Source of the DNA: JBBSJZ01 sp041739875
GTDB taxonomy: Bacteria; Planctomycetota; Planctomycetia; Pirellulales; Pirellulaceae
Direction: 5' to 3'
Assembly (NCBI GenBank): GCA_041739875.1
Contig: JBGSNA010000208.1
Location: 1 to 64,000 of the forward strand
Length of the DNA: 64,000 nt
Of this stretch, positions 16,830 through 25,576 are shown in pieces (the first letter of the stretch is position 1; the number at the start of each line of letters is the position of its first letter). The position numbers and the translations under genes were made by a program. The notes beneath the pieces were generated by a model. It saw only the letters and a program-made list of their open reading frames with translations, was not told the DNA's origin and ran no database searches.

Positions 16830-18107
16830 ATGCTCGATCGAAAATACATTCTTCAAAACCCAGACCTTGTTCGTGAAAACTGTCGACGTCGCGGTGTTCC
16901 ATGCGACATCGACATGCTCGTGAAGCTTGAGCAAGAACGGTTGCAAGTGTCGCAGCTCGCACAAGACTTGAACCGCCAAGCCAACGAAGTCAGCAAAAGT
17001 ATCGGTGGGGCGAAAGACCCGGCGGAGCGTGAAGCGATCATTGCCAAGGGGCGAGAGCTTCGCGACCAAAAAGACGAAGCTGGCCGACGTGAACAGGAAC
17101 TTGAACAGTCGCTCTCGGAGATCCTGGTAACGATACCGAACCTGACGCACCCGGACGTGCCCGAGGGAGGCGAAGACGACGCTGTTGAAGTCGGACGCGG
17201 AAAGACGTCGCAACCCCAGTTCGATTTCGCCGCGCGCGACCATTTGCAACTCGGTGAGTTGCATGACTTGTTTGATTTCGAGGCTGGGGCGCGTGTCGCT
17301 GGCGCTGGTTTTTACTTCCTCAAGAACGCTGCGGTGCGAATGGATTTGGCGCTCCAGCAATTTGCTGTGAGCTTCTTGTCGAGTCGTGGCTTTACGCCTG
17401 TCTCGACACCCGACTTGGCGCTGACGAGTATTTTGCACGGCACCGGATTCAACCCGCGGGGACCGGAAACGCAAATCTATAGTATTGAAAATACGGAGTT
17501 GAACTTGGTGGCGACGGCGGAGATTCCGCTCGGTGGCATGATGGCGGATCAAACTCTGGACTTGGAAAAACTGCCCATTCGTTTGTGCGGGCTAAGCCAC
17601 TGTTTCCGTACCGAAGCCGGCGCAGCCGGGCGAGCTTCGAAGGGGCTTTATCGCGTCCACCAATTTACCAAAGTGGAGATGTTCGCATTCAGCACTCCCG
17701 ACCAAAGCGACGCACTGCACGAGGAAATGCGAAGTCTTGAATGCGAAATCTTTGACCAACTCGAAGTACCGTATCGCGTCATTGATACCGCGAGTGGCGA
17801 TTTGGGTGGCCCAGCGTATCGCAAGTTCGATCTTGAAGCTTGGATGCCGGGTCGCGGTGAAGCGGGCGAATGGGGCGAAGTCACGAGTACGAGTAACTGT
17901 ACGGACTACCAAGCTCGCCGATTAAACGTTCGTTTTCGGCGTCCAGCAGTGAAGGGGACCGAGTTTGTGCATACGCTCAATGGGACCGCTGTGGCAACAG
18001 GTCGTGCGATGATCGCTGTCATCGAGAATCACCAACGGGCCGACGGAAGTATCAACGTGCCCGCCGTGCTGCGTCCGTGGATGGGCTGTGATGTCATCGA
18101 GGTCTAA
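16830..18107 (+). CDS. serS: Seryl-tRNA synthetase
   Basis: A 425-residue class II synthetase that charges tRNA-Ser. The N-terminal coiled-coil arm covers about 30-105, rich in Glu/Gln/Arg, and reads tRNA. Motif 2 is visible as LCGLSHCFRTEAGAAGRASK with GLYRVHQFTKVEMF. Motif 3 is GTAVATGRAMIAVIENHQ. The serine-pocket TATAE loop appears as LVATAEIPL. The length is normal (E. coli 430). It starts at ATG 16830, probably in one transcript with the M20 peptidase. A terminator follows at 18146-18183. Confidence 0.96.
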   Translation: MLDRKYILQNPDLVRENCRRRGVPCDIDMLVKLEQERLQVSQLAQDLNRQANEVSKSIGGAKDPAEREAIIAKGRELRDQKDEAGRREQELEQSLSEILVTIPNLTHPDVPEGGEDDAVEVGRGKTSQPQFDFAARDHLQLGELHDLFDFEAGARVAGAGFYFLKNAAVRMDLALQQFAVSFLSSRGFTPVSTPDLALTSILHGTGFNPRGPETQIYSIENTELNLVATAEIPLGGMMADQTLDLEKLPIRLCGLSHCFRTEAGAAGRASKGLYRVHQFTKVEMFAFSTPDQSDALHEEMRSLECEIFDQLEVPYRVIDTASGDLGGPAYRKFDLEAWMPGRGEAGEWGEVTSTSNCTDYQARRLNVRFRRPAVKGTEFVHTLNGTAVATGRAMIAVIENHQRADGSINVPAVLRPWMGCDVIEV

Positions 18108-18145
18108 CCGGCCAAGCCCGGTCATAGATCGAATTCGGATCATCC

Positions 18146-18183
18146 AAACGCTTCGCATGTCATCAGGTTCGAAGCGTTTTTTG
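18146..18183 (+). terminator. Rho-independent terminator of serS
   Basis: The 10-bp stem AAACGCTTCG / CGAAGCGTTT has a 14-base loop and continues into a run of six T (18177-18182). The minus-strand U-tract is poor, so it serves mainly the plus strand. Confidence 0.9.
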
Positions 18184-18212
18184 TATCGGCGGATTTTTAG
18201 AGCAGTGGACGG

Positions 18213-18857
18213 TTATAGGTCGAACAAACCACTGCGGATGGCCTGTACCGCTGCGTCGGTGCGATCCTTTGCTTTAATCTTTCGCAAAATGTTTTGCACG
18301 TGTTCTTTCACTGTTTCCACGCTGATCGCCAACGATTGGGCAATTTCTTTATTGCTCAGTCCCAGCGCGACGTGCTTGAGGACTTGCGCTTCGCGGCTAG
18401 TCAGCGGCATATTCTTTGGCAACTTCGATATATCGATGTCGCGTTGCATATGGGAGTGGACGCGAGCGAGATTTCCGTTGGGGTGAGCAGCGTCGCGACG
18501 AAAGGCACGTTCAATGGCTTGACGCGTCGTTTGGCTGTCCGCTGTCTTGAGAATGTACTCGCACGCACCCAAGGCGACTGCGCGCGCGACATAAGTTGGA
18601 TTGTCATAGGCGCTCAGCATGACGACCGGGGTGTCCGGATAGCTCGCTCGAACACTTTCTAGCGTTGCCAAACCATCCATGTCGTGCATCCGAACGTCGA
18701 TCAGAATGACATCCACTTCGAGCAACTTCAGGTGCTCGATCGCTTCTCTGCCCGTTGCTGCCGTTCCAACGAGTTGCAACCCGGCAAGCTGAAGTTGGTC
18801 GCGAAGACCACTCAGCGCTACGTCGTGGTCGTCAACTGCAAATACCCTTATCCCCAT
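18213..18857 (-). CDS. NarL/LuxR-family response regulator
   Basis: A 214-residue response regulator. The receiver domain (1-120) has the acidic pair DD at 9-10, phospho-acceptor D54 (VILIDVRMHD) and Lys at 104 (YILKTADS). The LuxR-type HTH (about 148-210) reads LTSREAQVLKHVALGLSNKE then IAQSLAISVETVKEHVQNIL. It probably binds DNA as a phosphorylation-dependent dimer. No cognate kinase gene adjoins it. It is divergent from the NtrC-type regulator at 19243, across a 385-base gap. Confidence 0.94.
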   Translation of the reverse strand: MGIRVFAVDDHDVALSGLRDQLQLAGLQLVGTAATGREAIEHLKLLEVDVILIDVRMHDMDGLATLESVRASYPDTPVVMLSAYDNPTYVARAVALGACEYILKTADSQTTRQAIERAFRRDAAHPNGNLARVHSHMQRDIDISKLPKNMPLTSREAQVLKHVALGLSNKEIAQSLAISVETVKEHVQNILRKIKAKDRTDAAVQAIRSGLFDL

Positions 18858-19242
18858 AGCCCTATTTTGCCTATTGATTGCAATTTGCCGAAAGGGCTGG
18901 GAATGTCCATTCCCATTGTCATTCCCAACGCCATTCTCGTCATCGACGATTGTTCACTGTTTCTCTTGTTGCTGCTAGAGGGGCTTGGGTTACAAGTTGT
19001 TCGCCACAAACGACTTGCACTCATTGCAGAGACATGGATTTTAGCCTCTTTGGGGGTGCATTGTGTTCAGTGTCGTCTGGCCTTCGAGCGGCAAGACGAG
19101 AATTTGGGCAACAGAAACAGCTGAAATTTGGACAGTCGCAATTTGTGACCTAGATACCAGTGGTGAAAGTTCGGTGCTGTGCAGTTCCGGACGTTTTCCA
19201 GAAAAAATATCGACTTCGAGCTGCTGTTGCCCTGGAAATCTG
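18858..19242. other. Divergent regulatory region between two response regulators
   Basis: The gap must hold both promoters. GGGAATG-TC-CATTCCC at 18899-18914 is a perfect 7-bp inverted repeat and a plausible operator. ATTCCCA half-sites recur just downstream (18909-18927). A 73-codon frame at 18903-19124 begins like a receiver domain (NAILVIDDCSLFLLLLLEGL) but then loses all similarity. It may be a decayed fragment or chance. Confidence 0.5.
18899..18914. promoter_or_regulatory. Candidate operator palindrome GGGAATG-TC-CATTCCC
   Basis: A perfect inverted repeat with a 2-base centre lies 42 bases upstream of the LuxR-type regulator start, in its probable promoter. The binding protein is unknown; autoregulation is only a guess. 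Confidence 0.4.
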
Positions 19243-20691
19243 ATGAAGCCCAAATCGACATCTATTCTGTTGGTGGACGACGACCACCACTTGAACCAAT
19301 CGATGGCCGAGTGGCTGCGTGAGCAATCCTATGAGGTTGAAACAGCAAGTTGCATTGACGAGGCCAAGGGACGACTCAAGCGTGGCGCATTCGATTTGTT
19401 GATTACGGATCTGCGTCTAGACGGTGAAGACGGGTTCACATTAATCGGTTACGCCAAGAAGCATCATCCGGATACGGCTGTGCTTGTGATGACGGGTTAT
19501 GCGACGCCGGACACCGCGATATCGGCGGTACGCGCCGGGGCGTTCGATTTGTTGACCAAGCCGATCATTGACGATGAGTTGGCGCTGGCGATTGAGCGAG
19601 CCATGTCCGAGCGAGAGATTACTCGTGAGAACGAGGCGCTGCGAAACCAGCTTGATCGACGATCCGGTTTAGAAAATATCCTCAGCCACGACTACCGAAT
19701 GCTGAAGATTTTCGAAACCATTGATAGCGTCGCGGATGCACGCGCCTCCATCCTGATCACCGGAGAAAACGGAACGGGCAAGAGCATGATTGCTCGTGCC
19801 ATCCACTCGCGGTCTTCCCGCCGGGCTGGCCCGTTCGTCGAGGTTGCTTGTGGCGCGTTGCCCGATACGCTGCTTGAGAGTGAACTGTTTGGCCACGTGG
19901 CTGGCGCTTACACCGGTGCCAACCATAACAAGGATGGTAAGTTCCAACTGGCCGACCATGGGACACTCTTCCTCGATGAGATCGCGACCGCAACACCGGC
20001 GATGCAGGTGAAGTTGCTGCGTGTTCTCCAGGAATTTCAGTTCGAACCACTTGGTGGAACGGTCACGCACTCGGTGAACACCCGTGTGATCCTCGCGACC
20101 AACGAAAACCTGACGCAAGCCGTTGCCCAGGGGACATTCCGGCAAGACTTGTACTATCGCGTCAACGTCATCAATATTGTTCTTCCGTCGCTTCGCGAAC
20201 GTGCCGGTGACATTCCATTGTTGGTGGACCACTTTCTTCGTGAGGCGGCTGAGGCGAGCGGTCGCGAGGTTGCTAGCTTCGATCGTGATGCGATGCAAGT
20301 CATGATGCAGTACAGCTGGCCTGGTAATATTCGCCAGCTTGAGAACGTTGTCGAACGAGCGGTGTTGTTGTCACGCAATTCGACATTGTCACTGGAGGAC
20401 TTGCCACCGGAGCTGTTGGGTAGGAACTCCGACCCGTTTTCTGTGTCGGGTGCTTTTACGACGGGTTTGACGCCGACTCAGGCGGCAATTGCTGCGATTC
20501 CTCAATCAACGCACGGCATGAGTTTGGCGGACGCCCTTGAGGCACCCGAGCGAGAGATTATTTTGCAAGCACTTCGCCAACATCATTGGAATCGTGCTTC
20601 GACAGCAGACATGCTGCAAATCAACCGCACCACGCTTTACAAGAAGATGAAGCGACTTGGTTTGGACGATCCACGGCTCCAATTTGCCTGA
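19243..20691 (+). CDS. NtrC-family sigma-54 response regulator
   Basis: A 482-residue REC-AAA+-Fis activator. The start is ATG 19243 (MKPKSTSILLVDDDHHLNQS); the 60 upstream codons are not family-like. The receiver has D56 and K106. The AAA+ domain (about 145-370) has Walker A GENGTGKS (174-181), Walker B GTLFLDEI and an R-finger region SLRERAGDIP. The sigma-54 contact loop reads GAYTGA (221-226) in place of GAFTGA. The C-terminal HTH_8 (about 430-475) reads QALRQHHWNRASTADMLQIN then RTTLYKKMKRLGL. It should remodel sigma-54 holoenzyme at enhancer-dependent promoters. No kinase gene is adjacent. Confidence 0.94.
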   Translation: MKPKSTSILLVDDDHHLNQSMAEWLREQSYEVETASCIDEAKGRLKRGAFDLLITDLRLDGEDGFTLIGYAKKHHPDTAVLVMTGYATPDTAISAVRAGAFDLLTKPIIDDELALAIERAMSEREITRENEALRNQLDRRSGLENILSHDYRMLKIFETIDSVADARASILITGENGTGKSMIARAIHSRSSRRAGPFVEVACGALPDTLLESELFGHVAGAYTGANHNKDGKFQLADHGTLFLDEIATATPAMQVKLLRVLQEFQFEPLGGTVTHSVNTRVILATNENLTQAVAQGTFRQDLYYRVNVINIVLPSLRERAGDIPLLVDHFLREAAEASGREVASFDRDAMQVMMQYSWPGNIRQLENVVERAVLLSRNSTLSLEDLPPELLGRNSDPFSVSGAFTTGLTPTQAAIAAIPQSTHGMSLADALEAPEREIILQALRQHHWNRASTADMLQINRTTLYKKMKRLGLDDPRLQFA

Positions 20692-20885
20692 ATCGACCCC
20701 ACCCGACGATCTTTACTGATGAACAATTGGTAAGTCCGCGTGTTGCGAATTCTTTGCCGTTGATACGATCTCGCAAAAAGCGTAGTGTCCATAACAATGT
20801 CGTTCTGGGAAGGAATCTAGACTCGACGTTTGACGGTCCACCGTAAGACCGCGAGAGATTTTCATACGTTTTTTGCGAGGCAAGG

Positions 20886-22853
20886 ATGCTTTCTCGCCCT
20901 TGGCGATCGAGCCAATCGAGCACTGATTCTTCGAATGCGGTCGTCTTGAACGCCATTTCGTTGCGTGTGCTTTCATTACCAACGGTGTCCTCCCAGGCCA
21001 CGTCACACCGCCTCGTGTGCTTGTGCCGAGGTACGCTGTGTTTGGCTGCGTTGGTTGCAATGTTATCGGGTTGCCGTGGCTCATATCCGATGGCTCGTTC
21101 CGTCCAAGTGACGCATGACCCTTCGCTTGAGTTGCCGGAATATGACGCGCCTCCTCAACGTCTAGCAACCGCCAAACCTCGAGTCGGTTCGGAAGTGCCT
21201 CCACAAATCTCATCTGGCTCAAAGAGCCAAATGGCCAAAGCGTCGAATGATGTGGAAACCGAAGGACGCGTCGCAGCGGTTAGCCACATCGATGACTCAT
21301 CGGCGGCGGTTCGATCGGTCTCGACGGCCACGACCAAGACGATGCAATATGCGGCAGATGCCAACCTGTCGACAGAAAATCGGTCCATGCCAACAGGTCG
21401 AACGCTTGTTCGTGAGGGGAACACTCAAGTCGAGTCCGTTCATCGAACCATCAGTTCGAATCCGAACAAGGATTCAGCTCAGCTCGATCCCCAACAATTG
21501 CCCGCTGGTACGAGCGAAATGTTCGAAGCGTTCAAGAACAGTCCACCCGAAGTCCAGCAGTTGGCGCTGCGTCAACTGATCGCTGCGACGTCGCGCTCGG
21601 GTTCCAACGCCAACCCGGGTACTAACGCCAACTCGGGTATCAACGCCAATCTGGGCACCAGTTCACAGAGCGTGGGCGATGTGCTCCAAGCATCGTTCAA
21701 TGAAACTGTCGCCAATGAGACCGCATCCACATCAAAGCAATCGGGTTCACTGAATTCGGCGGTTCATGTTGCGCATGCGACCGACGATAAGACTGACGAG
21801 AACCTGAGCGATTCCGCCAGTGCGTCGCTGTCACACTACATCGAGGACGCGTCGGTGGATCATCTGGCGACGAAAACTGCTTCGCACGTGAGTGACGAAG
21901 AAGTTCACGTCGAATCGCTTAACAAAGTGGCAAAGGATGTCCCATCAACCGGAGCGCATTCTTCACTCAGCCACAAAAGTGAGCCGAAGTCTCAAGAGAC
22001 GGTGTCCGGCGCGATTGCTTCGACTCTCTCGTCGCCTCCATCTCTCGCTGCGTCCCCAGTCGCTGCATCGGTATCACCGTCCGTGCCCGTGCCGGTAAAC
22101 GCTGAGGCAGCCAAGAGCGTGTCAAGCGGTGATGTCTTGGACGTCGCGTCTCTATCGGAAAGTCAACTGTATGACGAATTACTGGGTCGATTGAGCAAAT
22201 CGACACCCGACGAATCGGACGCGAATCGCAGCCGACGGCTCGTGATGTTGCGTCACTTGATGGTGCTGTCCGGTCACATCGATGACGCGGTTAGCCGTGT
22301 TGACGGGATGGCGGAAAACGAACAGGAATATCTGCGTCACCAATTGCTTGGTTTGTGGACGATCATTGATCCGGATGGTCATCCTGTTCCTGGACGACGA
22401 TTCAGTGCCGCACTGCCCCAACTCCGTGAAGCGACGACACAACTCGCCGCCGCCACGGACTCGCTCGATGTGCGGTCACTCGCGTTTTGCACCGAGATCG
22501 AATCCTATGGCCAAATCAAAAAGTTTGCGAACAAGCGGTTCAAACCCGGTCAACAAGTAATCCTTTATTGCGAGATCGAAAACTTTGTCGCGTCCAAGGT
22601 GGCGAATGGCTTTGAAACGAATTTGCAAGGCAGCTATGACGTATTCAATGAAGCGGGAGCTAAGGTCGCGAGCCAATTGTTACCGGCTGATCGTCAAGTC
22701 TCCAATAACTACTTGCGGGACTACTTCATCGCCTACCAAATGTACCTGCCGAAAGATTTGGACGGCGGGAACTATCGATTGCAGTTGACGATCGAAGATC
22801 TCAACGGGAAAAAGTACGGCCAATCGGTCATCCCGTTCGAGCTTGCTCGCTAG
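20886..22853 (+). CDS. Large lipoprotein, Ser/Thr-rich linker, conserved C-terminal domain
   Basis: A 655-residue protein I do not recognise. ATG 20886 is preceded by GAGGCAAGG. A long basic n-region leads to a lipobox LCLAALVAMLSGC (Cys63), so it is probably a lipoprotein. Residues about 70-420 are low-complexity (Ser, Ala, Thr, Val) and include NAN-x-G tandem hexads near 238-255. The last ~230 residues look folded: a helical part (QLYDELLGRLSKSTPDESDA), then a beta-rich part (RFKPGQQVILYCEIENFVAS ... DGGNYRLQLTIEDLNGKKYG). It is convergent with uvrB, 11 bases apart. Confidence 0.75.
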   Translation: MLSRPWRSSQSSTDSSNAVVLNAISLRVLSLPTVSSQATSHRLVCLCRGTLCLAALVAMLSGCRGSYPMARSVQVTHDPSLELPEYDAPPQRLATAKPRVGSEVPPQISSGSKSQMAKASNDVETEGRVAAVSHIDDSSAAVRSVSTATTKTMQYAADANLSTENRSMPTGRTLVREGNTQVESVHRTISSNPNKDSAQLDPQQLPAGTSEMFEAFKNSPPEVQQLALRQLIAATSRSGSNANPGTNANSGINANLGTSSQSVGDVLQASFNETVANETASTSKQSGSLNSAVHVAHATDDKTDENLSDSASASLSHYIEDASVDHLATKTASHVSDEEVHVESLNKVAKDVPSTGAHSSLSHKSEPKSQETVSGAIASTLSSPPSLAASPVAASVSPSVPVPVNAEAAKSVSSGDVLDVASLSESQLYDELLGRLSKSTPDESDANRSRRLVMLRHLMVLSGHIDDAVSRVDGMAENEQEYLRHQLLGLWTIIDPDGHPVPGRRFSAALPQLREATTQLAAATDSLDVRSLAFCTEIESYGQIKKFANKRFKPGQQVILYCEIENFVASKVANGFETNLQGSYDVFNEAGAKVASQLLPADRQVSNNYLRDYFIAYQMYLPKDLDGGNYRLQLTIEDLNGKKYGQSVIPFELAR

Positions 22854-22864
22854 GTTTGGGCACG

Positions 22865-24997
22865 CTATCCACGATTCGGTTTGGGCACGCGAGTGCGGTT
22901 TCCGCCGCCGGTGCCCTTTCGCTTTTTGCGTTGTTTTCCGTTGGCGTCGTTGGGCTTGCTCGTGAGTTCGACATCGGACAACGGCTTGCCGATGTGATCG
23001 CGTAATTGGAGAACACGGTCGCGGATCGATGCCGCTCGCTCGAACTCGAGGTTTTCGGCTGCGGCTAGCATTTCTTGCTCCAGGGCCTCGACGTATTCCA
23101 ACGTAATGTAGATTGCGTTGGTGTCACTTTGTGCCGCTTCGTTTGTCTTGCGTCGCTTGGCCGCTTCGGTTTCGATGCCCGCTCGAATCTTCTTCTTAAT
23201 CGTCGTGGGTGTGATGCCGTGCTTGGTGTTGTAGGTTTGTTGGACCGCACGACGCCGTTCGGTTTCTTCGATCGCCAACTTCATGGAGTTGGTTACTTTG
23301 TCGGCGTAGAGGATGACTTTCGAATTCACGTTTCGGGCTGCCCGGCCGATCGTTTGCACGAGACTCGTTTCGCTTCGCAAGAACCCTTCTTTGTCTGCAT
23401 CTAAAATGGCAACCAGTGAGACTTCGGGGAGATCGAGACCCTCACGAAGCAGGTTCACACCGATGAGGCAATCAAAGTGACCGGCGCGAAGTTCCTGGAG
23501 CAGTTCGACGCGTTCAAACGCATCGAGTTCGCTGTGCAACCAGCGACAGCGCACGTTTTTTTCCTGCAAGTAGGTGGATAGGTCTTCGGCCAAACGTTTG
23601 GTCAGGGTTGTTACAAGAACCCGCTCGTCTTGCGCCGAACGCAAGCGAATTTCATCGAGTAGATGATTGACTTGGCCGCGCGCCGAAACGATTTCAATGA
23701 CCGGATCGAGCAAGCCGGTGGGACGAATGATTTGCTCAACGACTTCGCCGCCCGTGCGTTCCAGTTCATAGTCACTTGGCGTCGCACTGACAAAACAAAT
23801 CTGTTTCGTCACCGCTTCCCATTCTTCGAACTTCAAGGGGCGATTATCCAAGGCGCTGGGTAAACGGAAACCGTGTTCGACGAGTGTCGTCTTGCGACTT
23901 CGGTCGCCTGCGTACATCGCGCGGACTTGAGAGACCGTGACGTGCGACTCGTCGACAAACGTGACAAAGTCTTCCGGAAAAAATTCGTAGAGGGTATCTG
24001 GTGGTGAACCAGGCGGTTTGCCCGAGAGGGGGCGGCTGTAATTCTCGATACCCGGACAGTGACCGACTTCGCTGAGCATCTCCAAGTCGAACCGTGTTCT
24101 TGCGGATATCCGTTGGGCTTCGAGCAGCTTGCCACGACTTTGGAACACCTCCACTTGTTCCTTGAGTTCTTCGCGGATCATTTGAATCGCACGCTGGACG
24201 CGGTCTTCAGGCATCACGAAGTGCTTGGCGGGGTAGATGAAAACATGGTCAAGCGTGCGGATGGTTTCGCCGGTGACGGGTTTGATGATGGAGATCTGTT
24301 CAATCGTGTCGCCCCACATTTCGATGCGATAGGCGAACTCTTCATACGTTGGCCAAAGTTCGATCGAATCGCCGCGAACGCGAAACTTGCCACGTTCGAA
24401 AGCGATGTCATTGCGTTCGTAAAGCACATCCACAAGTTTGAGTAACAAATGGTCGCGCCGCGTAGAGTCGCCTTGATGCAAGCCGACGACAAGTGCCTTG
24501 TAGTCTTTGGGCGACCCGAGGCCGTAAATGCTGCTAACCGATGCGACAATGACCACATCCCGACGGCTGACAAGCGAACTTGTGGTCGCCAGACGGAGTC
24601 GGTCAATTTCCTCGTTGACCGACGAGTCTTTCTCGATGTAGACGTCCCGCTGTGGGATATACGCTTCGGGCTGGTAGTAGTCGTAATAGCTAACGAAATA
24701 GTGGACTGCGTTTTCAGGAAAGAACTCTTTGAATTCGCTGTAGAGTTGCGCAGCGAGCGTTTTGTTGTGGCTGAGGATCAACGCGGGGCGACCGACGTTC
24801 GCGATGACGTTCGCCATCGTGTACGTTTTTCCCGTTCCGGTTGCACCGAGTAGCACCTGTGTGCGTTTGCCCGATTCGAATCCACGGGTCAGAGCTTCAA
24901 TGGCGCTGGGTTGGTCGCCTGCCGGTGGAAAGGGTCTGTGTAGGCGAAATTGTGCTGGCGGCAAGTCTTCGATCAGCTCAATTTCCGAAGCGGGCAT
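22865..24997 (-). CDS. uvrB: Excinuclease ABC subunit B
   Basis: A 710-residue UvrB, the damage-verifying helicase-fold subunit of nucleotide excision repair. Walker A GATGTGKT lies near residue 50. The beta-hairpin region VSYYDYYQPEAYIPQRDVYI, the EDFVTFVDESHVT motif II region and helicase motif VI QTIGRAARNVNSKVILYAD are all present. The UVR/UvrC-binding motif is at the C-terminus (EALEQEMLAAAENLEFERAA). The last ~30 residues are a basic, Gly-rich tail (KQRKKRKGTGGGNRTRVPKP) not typical of the family. The start is ATG 24997. Confidence 0.96.
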   Translation of the reverse strand: MPASEIELIEDLPPAQFRLHRPFPPAGDQPSAIEALTRGFESGKRTQVLLGATGTGKTYTMANVIANVGRPALILSHNKTLAAQLYSEFKEFFPENAVHYFVSYYDYYQPEAYIPQRDVYIEKDSSVNEEIDRLRLATTSSLVSRRDVVIVASVSSIYGLGSPKDYKALVVGLHQGDSTRRDHLLLKLVDVLYERNDIAFERGKFRVRGDSIELWPTYEEFAYRIEMWGDTIEQISIIKPVTGETIRTLDHVFIYPAKHFVMPEDRVQRAIQMIREELKEQVEVFQSRGKLLEAQRISARTRFDLEMLSEVGHCPGIENYSRPLSGKPPGSPPDTLYEFFPEDFVTFVDESHVTVSQVRAMYAGDRSRKTTLVEHGFRLPSALDNRPLKFEEWEAVTKQICFVSATPSDYELERTGGEVVEQIIRPTGLLDPVIEIVSARGQVNHLLDEIRLRSAQDERVLVTTLTKRLAEDLSTYLQEKNVRCRWLHSELDAFERVELLQELRAGHFDCLIGVNLLREGLDLPEVSLVAILDADKEGFLRSETSLVQTIGRAARNVNSKVILYADKVTNSMKLAIEETERRRAVQQTYNTKHGITPTTIKKKIRAGIETEAAKRRKTNEAAQSDTNAIYITLEYVEALEQEMLAAAENLEFERAASIRDRVLQLRDHIGKPLSDVELTSKPNDANGKQRKKRKGTGGGNRTRVPKPNRG

Positions 24998-25090
24998 GCA
25001 CGATGTTCCTTAGAGGTTGGTTGAATCACGTTCTTGGAACGCTAGCGACGCGATCATCCAGTCGACCGACACTGGCAATCCTAGCCGATC

Positions 25091-25483
25091 CTAGGGTGTT
25101 TGGGCTATTGCTGCCGATGGAGTTGGCTCGTCCGTCCGACAAAACACCCTCAGTTTTTCAATGCTTTTTTCGCCAATTCCGTGAACCCGTCCCAAATCGT
25201 CAAGCGACTGAAATGGGCCATGACGGTCGCGATTTTCGATGATTCGTCGAGCGATCGTCGGTCCGATGGATGGCAGTAGCGACAGTTCCCGCTCATCTGC
25301 TTCGTTGACATTGACTTGCAAGAGCGGCGATGAGATTCGCTTCGGAAGCGTTGTTGTTTCATGTGTTTTCGGTCGCAGGGAGATCCAGATCACGCTGGTG
25401 ATTGCGATCACAACCAGCAAACGCTGGATTCCTCCGCGATGAAACGGCGTTAGGCGATTCGGCGAGTCCTCACGGGTTCCCAT
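25091..25483 (-). CDS. ComEA-like helix-hairpin-helix membrane protein
   Basis: A 130-residue protein with one N-terminal membrane segment (LLVVIAITSVIWISL, about 22-36). After a short linker comes a ComEA-type double helix-hairpin-helix: VNVNEADERELSLLPSIGPT then ARRIIENRDRHGPFQSLDDL and VHGIGEKSIEKL. ComEA-type domains bind DNA without sequence specificity, and in competent bacteria they pull DNA across the envelope. The nearby pilus ATPase cluster at 1-4475 makes a role in DNA uptake possible, but no comEC is in the window. It could also be a general HhH protein. Confidence 0.8.
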   Translation of the reverse strand: MGTREDSPNRLTPFHRGGIQRLLVVIAITSVIWISLRPKTHETTTLPKRISSPLLQVNVNEADERELSLLPSIGPTIARRIIENRDRHGPFQSLDDLGRVHGIGEKSIEKLRVFCRTDEPTPSAAIAQTP

Positions 25484-25576
25484 ACCGAAATGTTATAACT
25501 CACATTCTCACCCAAAAGTACTCGTGCGCGCACCACTGTCCAAAATCCGCAAAACCCTGTTTAGGCCAAGCTAGCA

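Noticed and set aside
16677..17552. 291-codon minus-strand frame across serS
   Set aside because: It is antisense to a well supported synthetase gene and has no recognisable domain.
18903..19124. 73-codon frame beginning like a receiver domain
   Set aside because: Only the first ~25 residues look like a receiver. The rest has no D or K site, so it is not called as a gene.
22865..22960. Frameshift at the uvrB C-terminus
   Set aside because: The basic Gly-rich tail is odd, but the UVR motif upstream is intact and the frame runs to a clean stop.
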